DNA of 64,000 nucleotides from Lachnospiraceae bacterium. Lineage in GTDB: Bacteria > Bacillota > Clostridia > Lachnospirales > Lachnospiraceae. Below are positions 1 to 10,116 of the stretch, piece after piece. Each line of letters opens with the position of its first letter. Positions within the stretch are counted from its first letter, which is position 1. The notes below the pieces were generated by a model. That model did not search any database. It saw nothing but the letters and a program-made list of their open reading frames with translations, and was not told where the DNA came from. Both the position numbers and the translations under genes were made by a program. The DNA is taken from the NCBI GenBank assembly GCA_024405115.1, contig JAKSPD010000001.1:1-64000 (forward strand), in the 5' to 3' direction.

Positions 1-82
1 TAGTTTTTGACTGAATATTTAACCTTTTATTCACACTTTGGTATATTTGATTATACTGTGTCATAACAAGGAGGTAGTATTC

Positions 83-905
83 ATGGACAACCGCAGAAAA
101 AAACAAGAACAATGTACGTTGTTTTAGGTGGGATTATTTTATTATGTGCCATTGCAAGGGCCGTTCTGTTTCCCCTTACCGGAACAAACACCGTATTATC
201 ATTAGTAAGGGCATTTCCGGGCCTTTTGTCCACAGCTGCATTCATATGCCTTTTAATCACCGTTTTTTCAAGCATAAAGCTTTCAAAATCAGTTTCATAT
301 AATAAAGAAAACGGCACATCAGAATACATGTCTGACATGGACACCTCAAAACCCGCCTTTACAGCTGAATCACTCAGATATTTCGGATTCAGTTTCTATG
401 ACAACGGCGAAGGTTTCTTCATCGACAGGCCCGGCATCACGCTTAAGTATGATGATATCAGTGAAATCAAAGTCATCCGCAAGATGGCGCACAGAAATGT
501 ATTCTCTCTGGCTTACGGAATGTCAAAACCACTTTTGACAGTCAATGAAGGCAAGGTCGAAATCGGGGACCGCAGCATGCTCTTGTTCAGGACAAAATCA
601 AATGCAAAATTTGTTTCAAATCCGATGGTTCCGGAGGATGCACAGAACGTGATCAACTTCATCTTGACAAAGAATGCTGATATAGCCCTTACAGCTAACG
701 ATTATACACTTTTTCTCCGTGGAACATCACGCAGGATTTCATTTTCATCGTGCCTTGCAGCGGTAAGCCTGCCGCTGTTTCCATAATAAATACCGTCGTA
801 GGAAAAAGCAGCTTCTTTTCTGATGAGAATTTCGGATTCGTAAGAAAACCGAAAGAACACATATCGTCCTTAATGCTTTATAATGTTTTCATCTTAGAGT
901 ATTAG
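83..905 (+). pseudogene. Hypothetical two-TM membrane protein gene, frameshifted twice
   Basis: I do not recognise the family. An ATG at 83 follows a strong Shine-Dalgarno (AAGGAGG, 68-74), but its frame stops after 14 codons. A one-base shift in the seven-A run at 97-103 joins it to the long open frame that starts near 112. That frame carries two hydrophobic segments (YVVLGGIILL and LLSTAAFICLLITVF) followed by a soluble domain. A second one-base shift in the five-T run at 710-714 moves reading to a frame that stays open to TAG at 903-905 and has protein-like composition (SFFSDENFGFVRKP). Both repairs add one base to a homopolymer, so this is either sequencing error or a decaying gene. A -1 programmed slip at the A run is possible, but would not explain the second lesion. 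A TATACT at 52-57 may be its -10 box. Confidence 0.6.
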
Positions 906-913
906 GGGGAACT

Positions 914-1636
914 ATGTTTCACAGGGTTTCAAAAAAGGTAATCATCTGCTTCACCATGGCATTTATCATGTCCGCCGCCACCGCCATAAATTCACTGGCA
1001 GCCGATATAGGCCCCGGTTACACCGGATGGAATGAGTTTGCACCCGGCAGCTGGGAGTATTACGATCATGGTTCAAAGCTTAAGGATACATTCCGTGAGA
1101 TAGACGGTGTCAATTACCAGTTTGACGGGGAAGGTGTAATGATTGCGGAAGGGGCAAAGGCAGCCGCACGTGACTCATCAAACCTTACGGTAGATCCTGC
1201 AAACCTTATAGAAGGCTACTGCCTCAGGGAAAACACCACGGGTTACCCCGATGTTGTCGAGGTCGTAATAACGGAACAGCATGTTTACTGCTACCGTAAC
1301 AACGTACTTTACTGGGATTCATACTGTGTTACCGGCTGCACTGCGGACGGCCACAATACGCCTGAAGGAGTATTCTCCATTCAGTCAAAGGAGACCGGGA
1401 GGTATCTGATGGGACCGAGAAACAAAGAAGGTGTTCCTGCATGGAAAAACTGGGTTGACTACTGGATGCCCTTCTATAACGGATGTGGTCTTCATGATGC
1501 AAACTGGAGAGGAAAGTTTGCCGGAACCATCTATCAGTATGCGGGCTCACACGGATGTGTGAATCTTCCACCTGCAAGGGTTCCTGCACTATATGACCTT
1601 GTCTACGTGGGAATGCCGGTATACGTTCATCAGTAA
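914..1636 (+). CDS. L,D-transpeptidase (YkuD domain), secreted
   Basis: Predicted to form or exchange 3-3 cross-links in peptidoglycan, or to anchor proteins to it, outside the membrane. The 240-residue product has an N-terminal signal sequence (about residues 1-29, ending in SLAA). A short aromatic stretch reminiscent of a cell-wall-binding repeat follows (GWNEFAPGSWEYY). The C-terminal YkuD domain has the family signature: a conserved His (GCGLHDANW) and the catalytic Cys in SHGCVNL near residue 214. The GGGGGA sequence just before ATG 914 is the ribosome site. The gene follows the frameshifted membrane gene and converges on pflA, overlapping its last codons by 7 bp. Its terminator appears to lie inside pflA (1723-1763). 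The exact cross-linking role is inferred from the family. Confidence 0.88.
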   Translation: MFHRVSKKVIICFTMAFIMSAATAINSLAADIGPGYTGWNEFAPGSWEYYDHGSKLKDTFREIDGVNYQFDGEGVMIAEGAKAAARDSSNLTVDPANLIEGYCLRENTTGYPDVVEVVITEQHVYCYRNNVLYWDSYCVTGCTADGHNTPEGVFSIQSKETGRYLMGPRNKEGVPAWKNWVDYWMPFYNGCGLHDANWRGKFAGTIYQYAGSHGCVNLPPARVPALYDLVYVGMPVYVHQ

Positions 1637-2328
1637 AACCCGAAGACCTTCGCGATATCCCCTTCGTCCGCCTCGCGGACATCTTTAAGGGGAAAATCGA
1701 TTCCAAGGGATTCGTACTTACTAAGACAGAGCTTTCTGAAGGGGAGAGGCTCTGTCTTTTTTATGCAGGAAAACCTTTTTTCAAGTTCAAGCAGCTGCCG
1801 TGAGGAAGCCTCATCGTCATTTATGCCGGGAATGATCACACGACGTATCCATGTGGGAATATCCCTCTTCTGAAGCTCTGAAAGAAAATCTTCCGTCCTT
1901 TTCAGGGAACCCTTCGTATATTTAACGTAGTCCTCTTCCGTCGCGAATTTATGGTCCAGGAGAACCAGGTCAGTAACCGAAAGAAGTCTTTCAACGTCCT
2001 CGTTCCACAGGCACCCTGAAGTGTCAAGTGCCGTATTTATTCCTGCTTTTTTTAAGATACTAAAAAGCTCGGCAACAAAAGAAGCCTGAAGGAGCGGCTC
2101 ACCGCCTGATACGGTGACTCCGCCCTCCGGGCCGAAATAATTTCTGTATCTTAAAATTCTCTCTGAAAGCTCTATGGAATCAGTTTCTTTTCCGCCGTTG
2201 ACGTCCCAGGTCTCAGGATTATGACAGCAGGCACACCTTAATGGACATCCCTGCATGAATACAACATTCCTCACGCCGGGACCGTCCACCGTTCCAAGGC
2301 TCTCAAATGAACTGATCCTTCCCTTCAT
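1630..2328 (-). CDS. pflA: Pyruvate formate-lyase activating enzyme
   Basis: Radical SAM enzyme that installs the glycyl radical on PflB. The N-terminus has FxSLGTVDGPGVRNVVF, followed by the CxxxCxxC cluster motif CPLRCACC near residue 28 and HNPETW, all typical of PflA. SGGEPLLQ is the SAM-binding GGE region. The length (232 aa) is usual. I start at ATG 2326-2328, which overlaps the pflB stop as TGATG; a GTG one codon upstream is also possible. This is the last gene of the purine operon. No terminator is visible before it meets the convergent L,D-transpeptidase gene. Co-transcription with pflB and pur genes suggests it serves formate supply for purine formylation. Confidence 0.93.
   Translation of the reverse strand: MKGRISSFESLGTVDGPGVRNVVFMQGCPLRCACCHNPETWDVNGGKETDSIELSERILRYRNYFGPEGGVTVSGGEPLLQASFVAELFSILKKAGINTALDTSGCLWNEDVERLLSVTDLVLLDHKFATEEDYVKYTKGSLKRTEDFLSELQKRDIPTWIRRVIIPGINDDEASSRQLLELEKRFSCIKKTEPLPFRKLCLSKYESLGIDFPLKDVREADEGDIAKVFGFY
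1723..1763 (+). terminator. Intrinsic terminator of the L,D-transpeptidase gene, inside antisense pflA
   Basis: A perfect 10-bp stem, AAGACAGAGC (1723-1732) with GCTCTGTCTT (1749-1758), runs straight into six T residues on the plus strand. The minus strand has no T tract here, so the signal is directional. It lies about 90 bp beyond the plus-strand stop, within the 3' half of pflA. Confidence 0.75.
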
Positions 2329-4556
2329 CACACTGCCTGATGGAAGGTCCTCATCAGCACCTCCCTCTGCTGCTCCCTTGAAAGCCTTACAAAGTTGACT
2401 GCATATCCTGAAACACGGATCGTAAGGTTCGGATAATCCTCCGGATGCTCATATGCCTTTAAAAGTGTCTCACGGTTCATTACATTAACGTTGATGTGAT
2501 GTGCGTCATTAAGGAAATAGCCGTCAAGGATGTTTACAAGGTTCTGCATCCTCTCATCATCATTCTTTCCAAGTGCATCAGGAATGATTGAGAAGGTATT
2601 TGAAATTCCGTCTGACGTAGATGAATACGGAAGCTTTGAAACAGAGTTGAGCGAAGCCAGGGCACCGTTTTCCTCACGGTTATGCATCGGATTCGCACCG
2701 GGTGCAAAGGGCTCACCCTTCTTTCTTCCGTCAGGTGTAGCGCCTGTCTTTTTTCCGTAAACAACGTTTGAAGTGATGGTTAGTGCACTTAAGGTGTGAA
2801 CGGCACCACGGTAGGCAGGTGTCTTCCTTAAGGCATCATGTACCATTACAAGCATGTTTTCAGCCATCTCGTCAACTTCATTCACGTCATTTCCATACTT
2901 CGGGAATTCCCCCTCTGTAATGAAATCAACTATGAGTCCGCTCTCATCTCTTACGGGCTTAACCTTTGCAAAACGTATTGCGGAAAGTGAGTCGGTAATA
3001 ACAGAAAGTCCGGCCACGCCAAAGGCCATGAGACGCTGCACGTTGGTGTCATGAAGGGCCATCTGGGTCTTCTCATAGGCATACTTGTCATGCATGTAGT
3101 GGATGCAGTTCATGGTATTCACGTAGAGGTTGCAGAGCCAGTCAAGATATATCCTGAACCTCTCCATTACTGCGTCATACGTAAGGACCTCATCCTCCAT
3201 CGGCCCCATCTGCGGGCCTATCTTTGTCCCGAAAACGTTATCCGTTCCGCCGTTTATGGCAAGAAGAAGAAGCTTTGCAAGGTTCGTCCTTGCGCCGAAG
3301 AACTGCATCTGCTTTCCCACCTTCATGGCTGATACGCAGCAGGCGATGGCATAATCATCCCCGAACTGCGGCCTCATGAGGTCATCGTTTTCATACTGGA
3401 TGGAATCCGTGTCGATTGAAAGCTTTGCACAGAACTTCTTGAATCCGTCAGGAAGCGCATGGCTCCAGAGAATTGTAAGATTCGGCTCCGGTGCAGGACC
3501 TAAGTTATAAAGCGTGTTGAGTATCCTGAAGGATGTCTTTGTGACGAGGGTCCTGTGGTTAAGGTTCATTCCTCCCACAGACTCAGTGATCCACATCGGG
3601 TCCCCGCCGAAAAGTTCGTTATACTCAGGTGTCCTTAAGTGTCTTGCGCAGCGGAGCTTAAGCACCAGGTCATCTATAAGCTCCTGTGCCTTTTCCTCAG
3701 TGAGGGTTCCCCTCTTAAGGTCACGCTCAATGTAGATGTCAAAGAAGGTGGACGTACGGCCAAAGCTCATGGCAGCACCGTTCTGCTCCTTGTTGGCTGC
3801 AAGGTAACCAAAGTAAGTCCACTGGATGGCCTCACGTGCATCCTTTGCAGGACGGCTGATGTCATAACCGTACATGCCGGCCATTTCCTTAAGCTTTCCA
3901 AGGAAATTTATCTGCTGGTAGAGTTCTTCCATGAGACGGATGTTTTCAACATCCATGTAGTTCTTACCAAGCGCCACCTTGTCTTTTTTCTTTTCCTCGA
4001 TAAGCCTGTCTGTTCCGTAAAGAGCGATACGGCGGTAGTCGCCGATGATTCTTCCGCGTCCGTATGCATCGGGGAGACCCGTAAGTAATGCACAGTGGCG
4101 GGCGGCCTTCATCTCATCGGTATAGATTCTGAAAACACCGTCATTATGCGTCGTACGGTATGTAAAATACTCTTCTATCTTGTCCGAAAGCTTATAGCCG
4201 TAGGATTCGCAGGCTTCCCTTGCCATCCTGATACCGCCAAACGGATTCACTCCGCGCTTTAGCGGTGCATCCGTCTGCAGGCCCACTATGATGTCCTCAT
4301 CAGTGAGATATCCGGGTGCATAATTGCATAGCGATGATACCGTAGAGGTGTCTATGTCAAGGACACCCCCTTTTTCCTGCTCAAGTTTTTTAAGACGCTC
4401 TAATTCCGCAAGGGACCGTCTTGTTCTTTCCGTAGGTCCCGAAAGAAAAGATGCATCACCATAGTATGAGGTATAGTTATTGTTGATGAAGCTTCTGACA
4501 TCGATTACTTCCGTCCAGTTACCGCTTCTGAAACCGTCCCACTCTGAGAAATTCAT
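2328..4556 (-). CDS. pflB: Formate C-acetyltransferase (pyruvate formate-lyase)
   Basis: Converts pyruvate and CoA to acetyl-CoA and formate. The 742-residue product has the catalytic Cys-Cys pair ([11 protein letters not shown], near residue 405) and the C-terminal glycyl-radical motif RVSGYAVNF near residue 717, so it looks active. The FxGRTSTF and GGTDN motifs also match PFL rather than glycerol or choline lyases. The start at 4556 lies 3 nt after the purL stop, so translation is probably coupled. PFL is usually its own transcription unit with pflA. Here both genes are at the end of a ZTP-riboswitch-controlled purine operon, which ties formate production to the need for 10-formyl-tetrahydrofolate. 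Confidence 0.95.
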   Translation of the reverse strand: MNFSEWDGFRSGNWTEVIDVRSFINNNYTSYYGDASFLSGPTERTRRSLAELERLKKLEQEKGGVLDIDTSTVSSLCNYAPGYLTDEDIIVGLQTDAPLKRGVNPFGGIRMAREACESYGYKLSDKIEEYFTYRTTHNDGVFRIYTDEMKAARHCALLTGLPDAYGRGRIIGDYRRIALYGTDRLIEEKKKDKVALGKNYMDVENIRLMEELYQQINFLGKLKEMAGMYGYDISRPAKDAREAIQWTYFGYLAANKEQNGAAMSFGRTSTFFDIYIERDLKRGTLTEEKAQELIDDLVLKLRCARHLRTPEYNELFGGDPMWITESVGGMNLNHRTLVTKTSFRILNTLYNLGPAPEPNLTILWSHALPDGFKKFCAKLSIDTDSIQYENDDLMRPQFGDDYAIACCVSAMKVGKQMQFFGARTNLAKLLLLAINGGTDNVFGTKIGPQMGPMEDEVLTYDAVMERFRIYLDWLCNLYVNTMNCIHYMHDKYAYEKTQMALHDTNVQRLMAFGVAGLSVITDSLSAIRFAKVKPVRDESGLIVDFITEGEFPKYGNDVNEVDEMAENMLVMVHDALRKTPAYRGAVHTLSALTITSNVVYGKKTGATPDGRKKGEPFAPGANPMHNREENGALASLNSVSKLPYSSTSDGISNTFSIIPDALGKNDDERMQNLVNILDGYFLNDAHHINVNVMNRETLLKAYEHPEDYPNLTIRVSGYAVNFVRLSREQQREVLMRTFHQAV

Positions 4557-4559
4557 AAA

Positions 4560-7500
4560 TCAGGCCTTTCTGAAATAACTAACAGCTGACTCAAATATCT
4601 TCATGTCATACTCACCGGGGATGTTTTCGTAAAGATAAGCGTTCTTTCTTTCGCTGTGTCCCATCTTGCCGAGTATCCTGCCGTCAGGTGAGGTGATGCC
4701 CTCAATGGCCATGAATGAGCCGTTGGGGTTAAATGTTGTATCCATTGAAGGATTTCCGGAAAGGTCAACATACTGTGTGGCAACCTGTCCGTTTGCAATA
4801 AGTTCTGAAATAAGTGCCTTTGGTGCGACAAACCTTCCCTCGCCGTGCGAAATGGGAACACTGTAGACTGAACCGGCTTCCGCCTTGCTGAACCATGGAG
4901 ACTTCGCTGAAACAAGCTTTGTCCTTACGATGCATGACTGGTGGCGTCCGATTGTGTTGTATGTAAGTGTTGCGCATTCCGGATCCATGTCGCGGATCTC
5001 ACCGTATGGAACAAGCCCGAGCTTTACGAGTGCCTGGAATCCGTTGCAGATACCAAGCATCAGTCCGTCACGTTCACGAAGAAGTTTCATTACCTGCTCC
5101 TTTATCTCAGGATTCCTGAAGAATGCGGTAATGAATTTAGCTGAACCGTCCGGCTCGTCTCCGCCTGAGAAACCTCCGGGGATGGCTATGATCTGTGACT
5201 TTGAAACCTTCTTTGCGAAGTCCTCCGCACTCTTTGCAACCCCGTCCTTTGTAAGGTTGTTGATGACAAAGATTTCCGGATCAGCACCTGCATCCATGAA
5301 GGCCCTTGCCATGTCGTACTCGCAGTTGGTTCCCGGGAATACCGGAATGATGACCTTGGGCGAAACAACCTTTACTGCGGGTGCAATGTTTTCCTTTTTG
5401 TCATATACAGGTATTACGGGGTCCCCGGTATCTGCCGCCTTAAAGGGATACACATCCTTAAGGACGGACTCGTTGATTTCATAGAGTTCCTCGATGCTTA
5501 CTGATTCACCCTGAGCCTCAATCATGCCGCTTCCGGTGGTATATCCAAGAAGTACTGCCTCAGGCATGTCAGCTTCTTCCGCAAGTTCAGCGATGATGTC
5601 TCCTGCCTTTGCCTCCTTAAACTCACCCTTAAATCCGATTGAGTTACCGAAAGACATCTTCATTACGGCCTCAGCGCTTCCATATTCGGAGGCTCTCGCC
5701 GATAACACCTTTCCTTCCCTTGAAAGACTGAGGAATTTCTCATAAAGATCATTCCTGTCATCTGAACTGAAGAGGTATACAGGATGTCCTGCAGCCTTAA
5801 ATGCACTGCTGATGACGTCCTTTGCATCAATTGGGGAAATGGCAAATGAAATGAATGTGGGAGGAACATCCATTTCCATGAACGATCCTGACATGGAGTC
5901 CTTTCCTCCTATGGAGGCAACACCCAGTTCAAGCTGTGCGTCAAGTGCTCCTAAAAGTGCCGCAAACGGCTTGCCCCAGCGCTTTGGCTCATTTCTTAAC
6001 TTCTCAAAGAACTCCTGGCATGTGAGATAAGCTTCACGGTAATCGGCGCCAGCCGCCACAAGCTTTGCAACTGACGTATAAACTGCTTCCTTTGCACCGT
6101 TATAAGGATCCTCACTCATGCGTTCCAGATCAAAGCCCCAGCTCATAACACTTGCGGTGTCAGTGTGTGATCCTGGAAGTGTGGGGATAAGTGCGGCCAT
6201 TACGGCCTCGGGTGTCCTCTGCTTAACTCCGCCAAACGGCATAAGGACTGTTCCGGCCCCGATCGTGGAGTCAAATCTTTCGATAAGGCCGCGTCTTGAG
6301 GCTACACGGAGATCCGCTGCCATTTCCTTAAGGTTACCGAATGCCTTTGGGGCATCGCCTGTATGTTCAGCTACGCATACGTCAGCATGCTTTGCGGCTC
6401 CGTTCGTACTTAAAAACTCCCTTGAGAGATCTGCTACGACCTTTCCCCTCCAGGTCATGGTCATACGGGGTTCTTCCGTAACGACTGCAACCTCATAAGC
6501 CTCAAGGTTTTCTGCATCTGCGGCAGCAATGAACTTGTCAACGTCAGAAACGGCAACGACAACCGCCATTCTTTCCTGTGACTCTGAAATAGCAAGCTCT
6601 GTCCCGTCAAGTCCCTCATATTTCTTTCTTACCGCGTCAAGATTGATCTTGAGACCGTCAGCAAGCTCACCGATGGCAACGCACACGCCGCCTGCCCCAA
6701 AGTCGTTGCAGCGCTTTATGAGTGTCGTGACCTCAGGATTCCTCATGAGGCGCTGTATCTTACGCTCTTCAGGGGCATTACCCTTCTGCACCTCGCTGGC
6801 CATGGTCACAAGTGATTTTTTGTTATGTGATTTTGATGAACCTGTGGCTCCGCCGATTCCGTCACGTCCGGTACGACCGCCCAGAAGGATTACGCGGTCA
6901 CCAGGTTCAGGGCTAAGACGTACGACATTTTCAACGGGAGCTGCGGCAACCACAACGCCGCACTCAAGATGCTTTGCAATGTAACCATCATGATAGACTT
7001 CTGCCACGTGTCCCGTTGCAAGTCCGATCTGGTTACCATATGACGAATAACCTGCAGCAGCGGTCTGTGCAAGCTGTCTCTGGGGAAGCTTTCCCTCGAT
7101 TGTCTCCGCAAGTGTCTTTCTGGGGTCGCCGCAGCCTGTAAGTCTCATGGCCTGATGAACATACGCCCTTCCTGAAAGCGGATCCCTTATGCATCCTCCG
7201 ATACATGTGGCAGCACCACCGAACGGCTCAATCTCAGTGGGATGGTTATGCGTCTCATTCTTGAACATGAGGAGGTATTCCTTCTCCTCGCCGTCAATGT
7301 TTGCAGGAATCTTTATCGAGCAGGCATTTATCTCCTCGCTCTGGTCGATGTTCTTTAAGCCCCCGCGCTTTTTTAATGCCTTTGCACCGATTGTTGCAAG
7401 GTCCATGAGGGTCTCGGGTTTTTTCCCTATTCTTTCGCCGTATACCTCTTCCCTTACCTTTTTATAATTCTCATATGATGCCTTTACGTCAGCCCTCTCA

Positions 7501-8213
7501 AAGCTTATGTTTTCAAGGTTTGTAAGGAACGTGGTATGACGGCAGTGGTCTGACCAGTAGGTATCGATTATCCTTATCTCGGTGATGCTCGGGTCGCGGT
7601 GTTCAGTGTCACGGAAGTAATTCCTTAGGAAAACAATGTCATCCCCGTCCATTGCAAGACCCAGCTCCGCACCATATGCCTTTAAGGCCTCATCATCCAT
7701 CGTGATGAAACCGGTAAGGACTGCAACATCCTTTGGCTCAGGCATCTTTGTCTTTAATGATTCCGGCTTTGAAAGCTCCGCCTCCCTTGCCTCAACAGGG
7801 TTAATGACATACTTCTTGATCTTTTCGATCTCAGCCTCACTTAAAGCCCCGTAAAGCTTATAAACCTTTGCGGCCTTTACTAATGGACGGTTTCCCTTCA
7901 TCATGAGCTGGATGCACTGTGCAGCTGAGTCTGAACGCTGGTCAAACTGACCCGGAAGCGGCTCAACGGCAAAAACGTAATCAGCGTCGCTTATGGGAAG
8001 CTCGTCATACGTGTCATCAGTCTGGGGCTCTGAAAATACGGTATTTCTTGCATAGTCAAAGGTTTCCTTCTCAATGTCCTCAACGTCATAGCGGATTATG
8101 ACCTTTACGTCCTTAAGTCCGGGGATTCCCAGGAAATCCCTGCAGTCCTTTAAAAGCTTTGCGGATTCAGGCGCGAAGCCTTCCTTTTTCTCAACAAATA
8201 CTCTGTATACCAT
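4560..8213 (-). CDS. purL: Phosphoribosylformylglycinamidine synthase, single-chain
   Basis: Makes FGAM from FGAR, glutamine and ATP (fourth step of purine synthesis). At 1217 aa it is the long single-chain form, carrying synthetase and glutaminase on one polypeptide instead of separate PurS, PurQ and PurL. The synthetase half shows HNHPTEIEPFGGAATCIGG and SIGGKDSMSG. The C-terminal class I glutaminase begins near residue 945 (FPGTNCEYD). It has the nucleophile Cys in LGICNGFQ near 1054 and the catalytic His in PISHGEGRF near 1122. Unlike PurF of this operon, its glutaminase looks complete. The purD stop and purL ATG are directly adjacent (TAAATG). Confidence 0.96.
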   Translation of the reverse strand: MVYRVFVEKKEGFAPESAKLLKDCRDFLGIPGLKDVKVIIRYDVEDIEKETFDYARNTVFSEPQTDDTYDELPISDADYVFAVEPLPGQFDQRSDSAAQCIQLMMKGNRPLVKAAKVYKLYGALSEAEIEKIKKYVINPVEAREAELSKPESLKTKMPEPKDVAVLTGFITMDDEALKAYGAELGLAMDGDDIVFLRNYFRDTEHRDPSITEIRIIDTYWSDHCRHTTFLTNLENISFERADVKASYENYKKVREEVYGERIGKKPETLMDLATIGAKALKKRGGLKNIDQSEEINACSIKIPANIDGEEKEYLLMFKNETHNHPTEIEPFGGAATCIGGCIRDPLSGRAYVHQAMRLTGCGDPRKTLAETIEGKLPQRQLAQTAAAGYSSYGNQIGLATGHVAEVYHDGYIAKHLECGVVVAAAPVENVVRLSPEPGDRVILLGGRTGRDGIGGATGSSKSHNKKSLVTMASEVQKGNAPEERKIQRLMRNPEVTTLIKRCNDFGAGGVCVAIGELADGLKINLDAVRKKYEGLDGTELAISESQERMAVVVAVSDVDKFIAAADAENLEAYEVAVVTEEPRMTMTWRGKVVADLSREFLSTNGAAKHADVCVAEHTGDAPKAFGNLKEMAADLRVASRRGLIERFDSTIGAGTVLMPFGGVKQRTPEAVMAALIPTLPGSHTDTASVMSWGFDLERMSEDPYNGAKEAVYTSVAKLVAAGADYREAYLTCQEFFEKLRNEPKRWGKPFAALLGALDAQLELGVASIGGKDSMSGSFMEMDVPPTFISFAISPIDAKDVISSAFKAAGHPVYLFSSDDRNDLYEKFLSLSREGKVLSARASEYGSAEAVMKMSFGNSIGFKGEFKEAKAGDIIAELAEEADMPEAVLLGYTTGSGMIEAQGESVSIEELYEINESVLKDVYPFKAADTGDPVIPVYDKKENIAPAVKVVSPKVIIPVFPGTNCEYDMARAFMDAGADPEIFVINNLTKDGVAKSAEDFAKKVSKSQIIAIPGGFSGGDEPDGSAKFITAFFRNPEIKEQVMKLLRERDGLMLGICNGFQALVKLGLVPYGEIRDMDPECATLTYNTIGRHQSCIVRTKLVSAKSPWFSKAEAGSVYSVPISHGEGRFVAPKALISELIANGQVATQYVDLSGNPSMDTTFNPNGSFMAIEGITSPDGRILGKMGHSERKNAYLYENIPGEYDMKIFESAVSYFRKA

Positions 8214-9482
8214 TTAAGCCTCCAGTGCCGAAAGGGATCTCTTACCAATGTCTTTTCTGTAGTATGCGTTTTCAAAGTTCACCTCGGGAACCCTCTCATA
8301 TGCCTTCTTCACGGCATCCTTAAGGTTATCGGCCGTGGCGATTACTCCGAGGACACGGCCCCCGTTTGTGTAAAGCTTTCCGTTCTCTTCCCTTACGCCA
8401 GCACAGTAGGTGAATTCCTTTGCTGCATCGGTCATTGTGATTTCAAATCCCTTCTTATATGAAGCGGGATATCCGTCTGAAGCCATGACAACGCAGCATG
8501 CCGCACCGTCACTGAATTTAACTTCAGTTTCAGCAAGTGTCCCGTCAGTTGTGGCCTTCAATACCGTAAGAAGGTCAGACTCTAAAAGTGGAAGCACTAC
8601 CTGTGTCTCGGGATCGCCGAAACGGCAGTTATACTCGATTACCTTGGGTCCGTTTTTGGTGAGCATGAGCCCGAAGTAAAGACATCCCTTAAACGGTCTT
8701 CCCTCAGCCACCATTGCATTGATGGTCGGAAGGAAAATGGTCTCCATGCAGATGTCAGCGATTTCCTCTGTATAGAAGGGGTTTGGTGCTACGGTTCCCA
8801 TTCCGCCAGTGTTAAGGCCCTCGTCATTATCGTGTGCCCTCTTATGGTCCATTGAGGAAACCATGGGCTTTACGACCTTTCCGTCAGTGAAGGAAAGAAC
8901 TGAAACCTCCGGTCCCTCAAGATATTCCTCTATTACTATTTTCTCGCCTGAAGCCCCGAAAACTTTGTCTTCCATGGCGTATTTAACTGCATTCATGGCC
9001 TCCTCACGCGTCATTGCCACGGTAACACCCTTTCCAAGTGCAAGTCCGTCAGCCTTTACGACGATGGGGATTTCAGCCGTTTCAAGGTACTTAAGTGCAT
9101 CAGCTGAATTATCAAATACCTCGTATCTGGCCGTGGGGATATTGTATTTCTTCATAAGGTCCTTTGAGAAGACCTTGCTGCTTTCAATCTCGGCTGCCCT
9201 GGCGCAAGGTCCGAAAGCGGGAATTCCCACCTCCGTGAGTGCGTCCACTGCTCCAAGTGCAAGCGGGTCATCCTGAGCGATGACCGCATAATCAATCTTA
9301 TTTTCAACTGCAAACTTTACCTGTGCCTCAATGTCCTTTGCACCGATATTTACACAGATGGCATCTCCTGTCATTCCGCCGTTTCCCGGAAGTGCATAGA
9401 TCTCAGTGATCTCCTTATTCTTCCTGAGGCTCTTGATTATTGCATGCTCACGGCCGCCGCCGCCCACAACCATTATCTTCAT
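8214..9482 (-). CDS. purD: Phosphoribosylamine-glycine ligase (GARS)
   Basis: Ligates glycine to phosphoribosylamine with ATP (second purine step). The 422-aa product starts with the GARS pattern MKIMVVGGGGREHAI. It contains the ATP-grasp stretch IVVKADGLALGKGV and the family motif NTGGMGTVAPNPF, then YNCRFGDPETQ with the metal ligands. Length is normal for monofunctional PurD. Its ATG overlaps the purN stop (ATGA), and its own stop abuts purL, so all three are translationally coupled. Confidence 0.96.
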   Translation of the reverse strand: MKIMVVGGGGREHAIIKSLRKNKEITEIYALPGNGGMTGDAICVNIGAKDIEAQVKFAVENKIDYAVIAQDDPLALGAVDALTEVGIPAFGPCARAAEIESSKVFSKDLMKKYNIPTARYEVFDNSADALKYLETAEIPIVVKADGLALGKGVTVAMTREEAMNAVKYAMEDKVFGASGEKIVIEEYLEGPEVSVLSFTDGKVVKPMVSSMDHKRAHDNDEGLNTGGMGTVAPNPFYTEEIADICMETIFLPTINAMVAEGRPFKGCLYFGLMLTKNGPKVIEYNCRFGDPETQVVLPLLESDLLTVLKATTDGTLAETEVKFSDGAACCVVMASDGYPASYKKGFEITMTDAAKEFTYCAGVREENGKLYTNGGRVLGVIATADNLKDAVKKAYERVPEVNFENAYYRKDIGKRSLSALEA

Positions 9483-10099
9483 GCTTGCTCCTTTTCTTCC
9501 AGAATTGACTTAGAAACTACTTCAGCCGCCTTCGGCAGAATTATCCATTCCGCCTGCCTCATGACTCTCTTCTGGAGGATCTCGGGTGTGTCCCCTTCAC
9601 GTACCTTGACGGGCTGCTGGATGATTATATCGCCTCCGTCAGGGATTTCATTTACGAAGTGAACAGTTGCACCCGTCACCTTGACTCCTCTTGCAAGGGC
9701 CGCCTCATGAACCTTGAGGCCGTACATTCCCTTTCCGCAGAATGAGGGGATAAGTGACGGGTGCACATTGATTATCTTATGGTCATAACATGATGTAAAA
9801 TCAGAAGAAAGAATGCTCATGAATCCGGCAAGGATGATAAGGTCAATCTGAGCATCAGAAAGCGCCTTCTTAATGGATTCCTCAAAGGCCTCCTGGCTTC
9901 CGGTCATTTTCTTAGTTATCACATATGTTGCGATTCCGGCATTCCGGGCGCGTGTGAGGGCGTACGCATTGGGATTGTTGGCTATTACAAGCACGATCTC
10001 GCCGCTTTTTATTATTCCCTGCTTCTCGGCATCAATGAGTGCCTGGAGATTCGTTCCGCCGCCCGAAACAAGTACTGCTATTCTTGCCTTTTCCTGCAT
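9479..10099 (-). CDS. purN: Phosphoribosylglycinamide formyltransferase (GART)
   Basis: Transfers the formyl group of 10-formyl-tetrahydrofolate to GAR (third purine step), so it is a direct consumer of the one-carbon units that PflBA-derived formate can supply. The 206-aa product has VLVSGGGTNLQALID at the N-terminus and the catalytic Asn and His in INVHPSLIPSF, followed by GATVHFVNEIPDGG with the catalytic Asp region. The start at 10099 lies 17 nt after purM. No PurT alternative is present in the window. Confidence 0.95.
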   Translation of the reverse strand: MQEKARIAVLVSGGGTNLQALIDAEKQGIIKSGEIVLVIANNPNAYALTRARNAGIATYVITKKMTGSQEAFEESIKKALSDAQIDLIILAGFMSILSSDFTSCYDHKIINVHPSLIPSFCGKGMYGLKVHEAALARGVKVTGATVHFVNEIPDGGDIIIQQPVKVREGDTPEILQKRVMRQAEWIILPKAAEVVSKSILEEKEQA

Positions 10100-10116
10100 C
10101 TTTCTTCTCCTTTTAC

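Noticed and set aside
4885..5484. 199-codon plus-strand frame inside purL
   Set aside because: Shadow of the purL coding strand; no start signals and no protein-like pattern.
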